Shown: one piece after another, positions 58,377-64,000 of the stretch
Numbering within the stretch: position 1 is the first letter of the stretch
Layout of the letters: each line of letters starts with the position of its first letter
NCBI GenBank assembly: GCA_000697355.1
Contig: JNEN01001276.1
Location: 1 to 64,000, forward strand
Direction: 5' to 3'
DNA length: 64,000 nucleotides
Origin: Syncephalastrum monosporum B8922
Lineage: Eukaryota > Mucoromycota > Mucoromycetes > Mucorales > Syncephalastraceae
The notes under the pieces: model-generated
Database searches by the model: none
Seen by the model: the letters and a program-made list of their open reading frames with translations, nothing else
Told to the model about the DNA's origin: nothing
Program-made: the position numbers and the translations under genes

Positions 58377-59318
58377 TTCTTCTTGCCTTTTCCTCAGAAA
58401 AAGAATAATCAATAAATGACGTGTTCACTCACAGGACTACATATCACTCATTACGCTTTCCCATATATGGACCTACGAAACTATCCTTCATACGTGCAGG
58501 TAGAATCAAGTCAGGCTACGGCCATATATTAAACTATATATTTATGCAACCGAAACACCCTCCAAGCGGCATGATCCGGGATCAAACTAGCACAGCTTGG
58601 TCTTTCACCTTATAATCCATCAAGTCCGTTGCGGTGCTCTCTGTGATATTCATATATTCGATGCCAAGCAGCATAGGCCGAAGCATACTACACATACTCT
58701 TTCCAAGTAATACAGAGGGTGATCCTCTCATTCCTCCATGCACAAACAGAGAGATCGGAAATATCATGTGTTTGGTCTTTAATTTGCTACATATACTACC
58801 TTTCTTTTGCGCCTCATGATTTTTATGTCATATGTCTGAGTGATCACGGCATCCAATAACTACGTTCACCGATCTGAATCGGCTGGTTATAACGAAACCA
58901 CACACAGCGAACGTCTGGTATAGTGTCTTTACTATGTATGAGCGACATTCCTTGTGGAAATCATAAAGGGGGATAGCAATACGGACACCATCTCATCATG
59001 CTCGTATAGGTAGCACTTTGAGTATTCTAGAACTTTTCTGTGCGAAAAATTTCTTGCTGTAGGCTGTCACCTGCATACTTTGCATAGACGACGCATACGT
59101 GTTATCGTCACAATGTTCATTTAGATAAAAGCGTTTTCTGAAAACAATTAACGCTATGCTGACGGGGCAATGATCCTAAATACTGTGAAGGCGACGCCGG
59201 GTATCTGAGCTGCTATGTGTAACACGGAACCCTTAAAAGCGCACACATCCAAATATGGAAGACGCCATAGATATGTATCTCGGGTTGAGCAAAGAATGGA
59301 TGGTGAACCCAGATGTCA

Positions 59319-59327
59319 TTATCAGAT
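59319..59327 (-). promoter_or_regulatory. Putative iron-GATA (Fep1/SreA-type) site
   Basis: TTATCAGAT on the plus strand is ATCTGATAA on the minus strand, an exact match to ATCWGATAA. This is the extended GATA site bound by iron-sensing repressors that shut off siderophore uptake genes under iron repletion. It lies about 0.9 kb before the transporter start. Confidence 0.5.
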
Positions 59328-59916
59328 TCAGATACTGTGACATGCGATTGAATTACAGTATAAAGAAAAAAGAATATACATCTTAAAGGTTGACCCCTGT
59401 GCCATTGTAACGTGTTTGTGAGCGCACTCCATATATAAAACAAACTACAAAATCTGTCTTCATTGCGAACGTTTGCATAAATTCGTAAAGGCTTAGAAGC
59501 AAAAAATTCTAAAATGGCCGATCGATCGTAACTCAAAACACAATTATACTCTTGGTGGAACTCGAACGAGCCACTTGAAAACGATGCCGTGCTCTATCTT
59601 GATCTGGTTTCAGTGTGCATAAAGATGGCGGTAGCAGCACATACCGCGTCGAATGTGTAAGGCTTCCAAACCTTCCAATCCATCGGATTACTGACATAAC
59701 ATGACAACTTCTGCTCTCCGCTTTTTGCCGTCCATATAAGTTCAAGTGCACAGCCTCATTTTAAAACTGGGTATATAACGCACACTACCATTGTTTCCTA
59801 CTTCATTTTGGTAAAGTGCGTCGACTCCATGGAATCAGAGCCGGTTGATTTGATTTCTGTGCGTTAGCTCGAGACCCCGCGGCTCGTTGTGCTACCTTCT
59901 CGTAGAACGTATCGAA

Positions 59917-59925
59917 ATCAGATAA
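59917..59925 (+). promoter_or_regulatory. Putative iron-GATA (Fep1/SreA-type) site
   Basis: ATCAGATAA, an exact match to ATCWGATAA, about 310 bases upstream of the transporter ATG and in the forward orientation. Together with the second exact site it suggests iron-dependent repression of the downstream gene. Binding is inferred from established fungal GATA-factor knowledge. Confidence 0.6.
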
Positions 59926-60233
59926 CCGCATTACCAATGTCAGACTTCCCTCGGCTCTGCATTATTTGAGTTTTGGAGCGACACTTCTGTCCATGTAGAC
60001 CAATTAAAAGCACGACTAATTCGCAAATAAAAAGCACAGGATCACTGAGGCTGTGTATGCTGACCTCCAGGAATACGCCTTTTCTTTTTCTTATTTTTTT
60101 TATAAGTCGCGTAGCGTGGTCCTCTACCTTCAGCTAAAGGTAGACATATCCACTTTCTTACATGGAAACCGTTTACTGATCACCAACTGCACACTTAACT
60201 CTGTAATAATTTAAAGTATTCCTTGGCGCGAGC

Positions 60234-62391
60234 ATGACTGGCAATCACAATGAGGAAGTTATATCTGAAAAGATAATCGAAAGTCAGATCAAAAGCAGCA
60301 ACAGCAGGAGCAGCAGCGACACGCTTAAGCGCGAGGTCACAAAAGCGTCGACGAATACCCCTGCTATCATCGTACAAGACAAAGCACGACCTGCGCAAGA
60401 AGGAGAAGATGTTCATGACCGTGAATTAAGCGCTGGCGTCGCGAAAGTTGAGGTAATTTTTGTAGCAACTTGTATATGGCTTAGGCCATATTTGTTCTTC
60501 CTGTCCCTATCATTGACCGCCTTACTATTTAGGCCGCCCAAGCAGTTTGGGGAAAGAAAGGCTATGTATTTCTGCTTGTTGGTGTCGGTCTCGCCGCATA
60601 TATTTATTCTCTTGATGGCATTACTACGTACCTGTACCTTGCATTTGCTACCTCCTCGGTCTTCAAACACTCTCTGACTGGCACTGTCTATACCGCTGGC
60701 TCTATCATTTTGGCTGTTGGCAAGCCTTTTATGGCCAAGCTTGCCGATTATTTTGGACGTGGCGAAACCTAGTAGGTCCCAAAGACTATCTTTTTTTACG
60801 CATGCTCACACGATCACCTGTATAGTATTGTTACAGCTGCTTTCTACGTTATTGGTTATATTCTTTATGCAGGCGCTCAGAATATTGGAACCATTGCTGG
60901 GGCCCAGATCATCTACTCCCTCGGCTACACTGGTCTGCAGGTATGTGTCACTGAGCTACCACATGCGCTTAATGACTAATTCGGCGATACGCACCGCACA
61001 GATGCTGCAATCGATCACTATCGCTGACGTAACCACGCTAAGGTATCGTGCATTTTGGTCGGGTATCTTCAGTATGCCCTACATCATCAACACCTTCATC
61101 TCGGCCGAAGTCTACAATGGCGTCATGAGCGGCGGAGGTTGGCGTTGGGGATACGGCATGTTTGCCATCCTTGTTCCTGCGTGCTTAGTTCCAGTCGTGG
61201 GCTCTCTCCTTTGGGGCCAGTGGAAGGCGAAGAAGGAAGGCAAGCTCATGCTTGTCCCCGTTCCGGAGAAGAATTTCCTCAAGCGACCTATTTCTGCTTC
61301 TTACCTCGCGAGTAAAGAGATGGACGTGAGTAAAGATTAAAAAACGCATGAATGTTTACTTACCTTATCGGTCGCCTTCTTCATAGCTACCTGGACTGAT
61401 TCTAGTTGCTGCTGCCTTGGCTCTTATATTATTGCCGCTTGGTTTGGCACCCCTTGCAAGTCAAGGCTGGAGAACGCCTTCCATGATCGCCATGATTGTT
61501 ATTGGCGTCGCCCTGTTGCCTGTTTTTGTCCTCTGGGAAATCAAATTCGCTCCCAAGTACGGTTTTCTTCCTATCGCGCCTTTGCGTTTCTTCAAGAACG
61601 GCAATATCTTTGGTTCCATCTTCATCAGCTTTTTCGATTTCGTCTCGTTCTACCTCCAGTATACCTATCAGTCCTCATTCATCTACGTTACCAAGGACTG
61701 GAGCAACCGCGAGTTCAACTATTTCGCCAACATCCAAACCATTTCCTTGTGTCTGTTTGGTCTCATTGCAGGTCTCATACTGATCAAATGGAGTCGACCG
61801 AAATGGCTGATGGTGTTTGGCCTACTTGTCCGTCTTCTTGGTGTTGGTTTGATGATTCACTCGCGCGGTGCTCTTGCCAATACGGCCGAACTAGTGTGGA
61901 GTCAGCTTCTGCAAGGCGCTGGCGGCGGTTTTGCTTCCACTATCTCGGGCGTCATGGCTGTTGCCATGGTGCCTCACTCTGATATGGCGGTTGTCTCTGC
62001 ACTTGTTCTACTCTTTGCAGAGATTGGAAACTCACTTGGCTCTGCCATAGCGACTGCAGTATGGACGAACCAGATGCCTGGCTATCTGGCCGAGCATGTA
62101 CCAACCAACAACCAAACCTTGCTCAACGAGCTCTATGGATCCATTACCGTCATTGCTACCTATGCTCCCGACGATCCTATCCGTCAAGGTGTCATTGATG
62201 CCTATGCTATCGTTATGCGCAACCTTTGCATTGGTGCTACAGTCACAGCTATTGTACCACCTATTCTCGCTTATTTCTGTATCACTGATATTGAGCTTGA
62301 CGACAAGCAGAACAAGTTCGACAATCGCGACCTTTCTGGCCGTAAGGAGGACGAGAAACAGGACGAAAAGAAGGCTGCTGACATTGCCTAA
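60234..62391 (+). CDS. Siderophore-iron transporter (SIT family MFS)
   Basis: Five exons: 60234-60452, 60533-60771, 60826-60940, 61002-61325 and 61387-62391; 633 residues. After a polar N-terminus of about 75 residues come 14 predicted helices. The SIT subfamily pattern is clear: YIYSLDGITTYLYLAFATSS, GKPFMAKLADYFGR, QSITIADVTTLRYRAFWSG, FISAEVYNG, WRWGYGMFAILVP, then FFDFVSFYLQYTYQSSFIYV and LLQGAGGGFASTISGVMAVA. Such carriers import ferric siderophores or heme-like iron complexes by proton symport at the plasma membrane or endosome. The specific siderophore cannot be told. The C-terminus is charged (GRKEDEKQDEKK). Two exact iron-GATA elements upstream support an iron role. Confidence 0.93.
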
Positions 62392-62657
62392 CGACACCCA
62401 ATTTATCACATATAATCTTATCACCCTTACCTTAGCTCATAGTTATCTTTAGAACTGTTCAAGTACCAATTATAATTCATTTTTTTAAACCATTATTCTA
62501 CATGTAGCACGCCAAGCCATTATTGCATATAATAACCGATTTAGTTCATCAGCAGTAAAAAAAAAAGGAGGGACTAAAAAAGTGTAGCAGAGAATAATAG
62601 CTATCTATCAATTTGTGGTGGTATGTACATATGGGTTGGATAGCATATGTGAGGGTT

Positions 62658-64000
62658 TTACATCTTGGCACCCATGAAGGATCCGACCTTGGTAGACTGG
62701 CGGACGCCCAGGTCAAGCATGATCTCCTCACTACCACCGGGGATGGCGTAGGCGCGAACCTCACGGTAAAGACGCTCAATCTTCTCACCCTGACCGCCAC
62801 GCGTGTAAGCCAAACCACCAAAGATTTGGGCAGCCTCACGGGCACAGAATTCAAAGGTGCGCGTCGCCTGGGCCTTGCAAACTGTGCGAAGAACTCTGTG
62901 AGCATATACCCGAGTTGAATATATTTAGGATATCTTACGAGCGATAGGGCCACCCAGACGGATTGGCTGGAGATCCTCGGGCATGTGCATTGTCTGGTAA
63001 GCAAGAGTCTCCAACCAGGCATGTGTGGCCTCACACTTGCGGATCATGTGGGCCAGCTTGTTGCGAATAACGGGGTGATCAATAAGACGTTTACCAAAAG
63101 TCTTGCGCTTGTGAGCATACTACAATTAGGAAGAAGAAGGAGTGAGACACATGAGCTAAAATCCAGTGACGTATGTCTCGTGCGTACCTTGATGGATTCT
63201 TCAATGCACACACGGGCGAAACGGTTGGCCTGGATAACAATACCCAAACGCTCCGAGTTGAAATTGCGCATGATATACTTGAAGCCCTTGTTCTCCTTTC
63301 CAATCAGGTTCTCTTTGGGGACTTTAACGTCCTCAAAGGTGACGTAGGCGGTACCGGAAGGCCAGACACCAGAGCAGTTCATCTGTCGGGTGGTGACACC
63401 GGGCATGGATCGCTCAACCAGTATGAAGGAGATGCCGTTGAAGCCTGGTTCACCTGTGCGGCAAGCAACAGTGAAGTAATCGGCATAGACACTATCCAAA
63501 TAAGACGCTGTGAATATCTCTAGGCCTCATTATGTATATGCGAGTCACATACCCGTTGGTGATCCATTTCTTCTCGCCGTTCAGGACGTAATGGTCTCCA
63601 GCATCACGTGCCTCGCACTGCAAGCCCGCCACGTCGGAGCCACCAGAGGGCTCGGTAACACAAAGACAGATGTTCTTGGTACCAGCCAAGCAGTCCTTGA
63701 CGACCTTCTTTTGCAGATACTCGGAGCCAAAGAGATATCTAATAATTTTCATATCATTTGTCAGAACAGTGTAACTCACACAAATACATGAGATTTACTT
63801 ACACGGGAGGCAAGCCGATACCGAGACCACCGCACAAAGCCCAGGTTACTAGACACCAAAAAAATTTAGATTCACATGTTAAAAGAGAAAACAGATGCAT
63901 ACCACCACCGGAGCCGCAGCGCGACAGCTCATCCATGACGATAAGATGATGGAAAGCATCGAAGTCTTCGACCTTTACACCACCGGGAAGGGGATAAGGA
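62658..64000 (-). CDS. Acyl-CoA dehydrogenase, 5'-truncated by window edge
   Basis: Six visible exons in gene order: 63903-64000 (runs off the window), 63803-63848, 63553-63738, 63188-63491, 62939-63119 and 62658-62881; 345 residues visible, lacking the N-terminus. The FAD-binding acyl-CoA dehydrogenase fold shows CVTEPSGGSDVAGLQ, GEKKWITNGVYADYF, FNSERLGIVIQA, YAHKRKTFGKRL and FGGLAYTRGGQGEKIERLYR. It ends in IPGGSEEIMLDLG, the C-terminal signature around the active-site region. It oxidises an acyl-CoA to the trans-2-enoyl-CoA in fatty-acid or branched-chain amino-acid breakdown; substrate length cannot be set. The missing N-terminus could include a targeting or cytochrome b5 domain as in some fungal enzymes. 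Confidence 0.93.

Larger units (their letters stand above)
58377..60233. promoter_or_regulatory. Long upstream region of the siderophore transporter
   Basis: 1.86 kb, AT-rich, with no supported gene. Two perfect ATCWGATAA elements lie within it (listed separately), the recognition sequence of fungal iron-responsive GATA repressors. The unusual length for this compact genome fits a regulated promoter. Confidence 0.6.

Noticed and set aside
59555..59640. A tRNA-like stretch with GTTCGAGTTCC on the minus strand
   Set aside because: The T stem does not pair (GCTCG against TCCAC) and no cloverleaf can be folded.
60255..60280. A further GATAA near the start of the siderophore transporter gene
   Set aside because: It lies within the coding exon and does not match the full ATCWGATAA element.

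Overview
The window looks like nuclear DNA of a filamentous fungus, probably an early-diverging one (Mucoromycota-like; inferred from the gene set and architecture, not proven). Genes are densely packed on both strands. Most have several short introns (about 45-90 nt, GT/TAG or CAG ends, often a CTGAC/CTAAC-like branch point). They encode typical fungal proteins: SREBP, Kap123, a Vps1-type dynamin, a Prs5-type PRPP synthetase, a SIT siderophore transporter and a Zn2Cys6 factor. I rebuilt exon chains by requiring consensus splice sites, continuous reading frame and family motifs. All main gene models close in frame from ATG to stop, except the right-edge gene, which is cut by the window.

Layout. 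1-3.3 kb: low-density region with a tandem 157-bp duplication, isolated exon-like pieces and a minus-strand gene or remnant resembling a small mitochondrial complex I subunit (NDUFB5-like). 3.3-8 kb: two plus-strand membrane transporters (MFSD1-like MFS; Avt3/4-like vacuolar amino-acid transporter). 8-13.4 kb: two minus-strand HEAT-repeat genes (TTI2-like; importin Kap123). 13.9-18.3 kb: plus-strand tail-anchored protein of unknown function, rRNA-processing nuclease FCF1 and methionine-salvage dioxygenase ADI1. 18.3-29 kb: a minus-strand run of VPS35, PRS5-like, MET2, choline/ethanolamine kinase and a DHHC palmitoyltransferase. 30.3-37.5 kb: plus-strand cullin CUL4 (18 exons) and a Zn2Cys6 transcription factor. 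38-45.8 kb: minus-strand glutamate 5-kinase PRO1, a Kin4-like kinase and an SREBP-type membrane bHLH factor. 46.4-53.8 kb: an SLC35F-type transporter, VPS1 dynamin (minus) and a Gly/Met/Tyr-rich low-complexity protein. 54-64 kb: a PlsC-type acyltransferase, ribosomal protein eS27, dithiol glutaredoxin, a siderophore-iron transporter and a 5'-truncated acyl-CoA dehydrogenase (minus).

Functional themes. The genes are mostly housekeeping and are not an operon-like cluster. Several converge on membrane lipid and trafficking biology: SREBP, choline/ethanolamine kinase, glycerolipid acyltransferase, VPS35 retromer, Vps1, DHHC. MET2 and ADI1 both serve methionine metabolism. The most specific regulatory signal is a pair of perfect ATCWGATAA elements, the binding site of fungal iron-responsive GATA repressors, in the long intergenic region before the siderophore transporter. 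Gene architecture is also notable: start exons of 3 or 6 coding bases, internal exons of 11, 12 and 22 nt, two GC-AG introns, and GTTTG-type donors. I saw no CRISPR array, rRNA, convincing tRNA or complete transposon.
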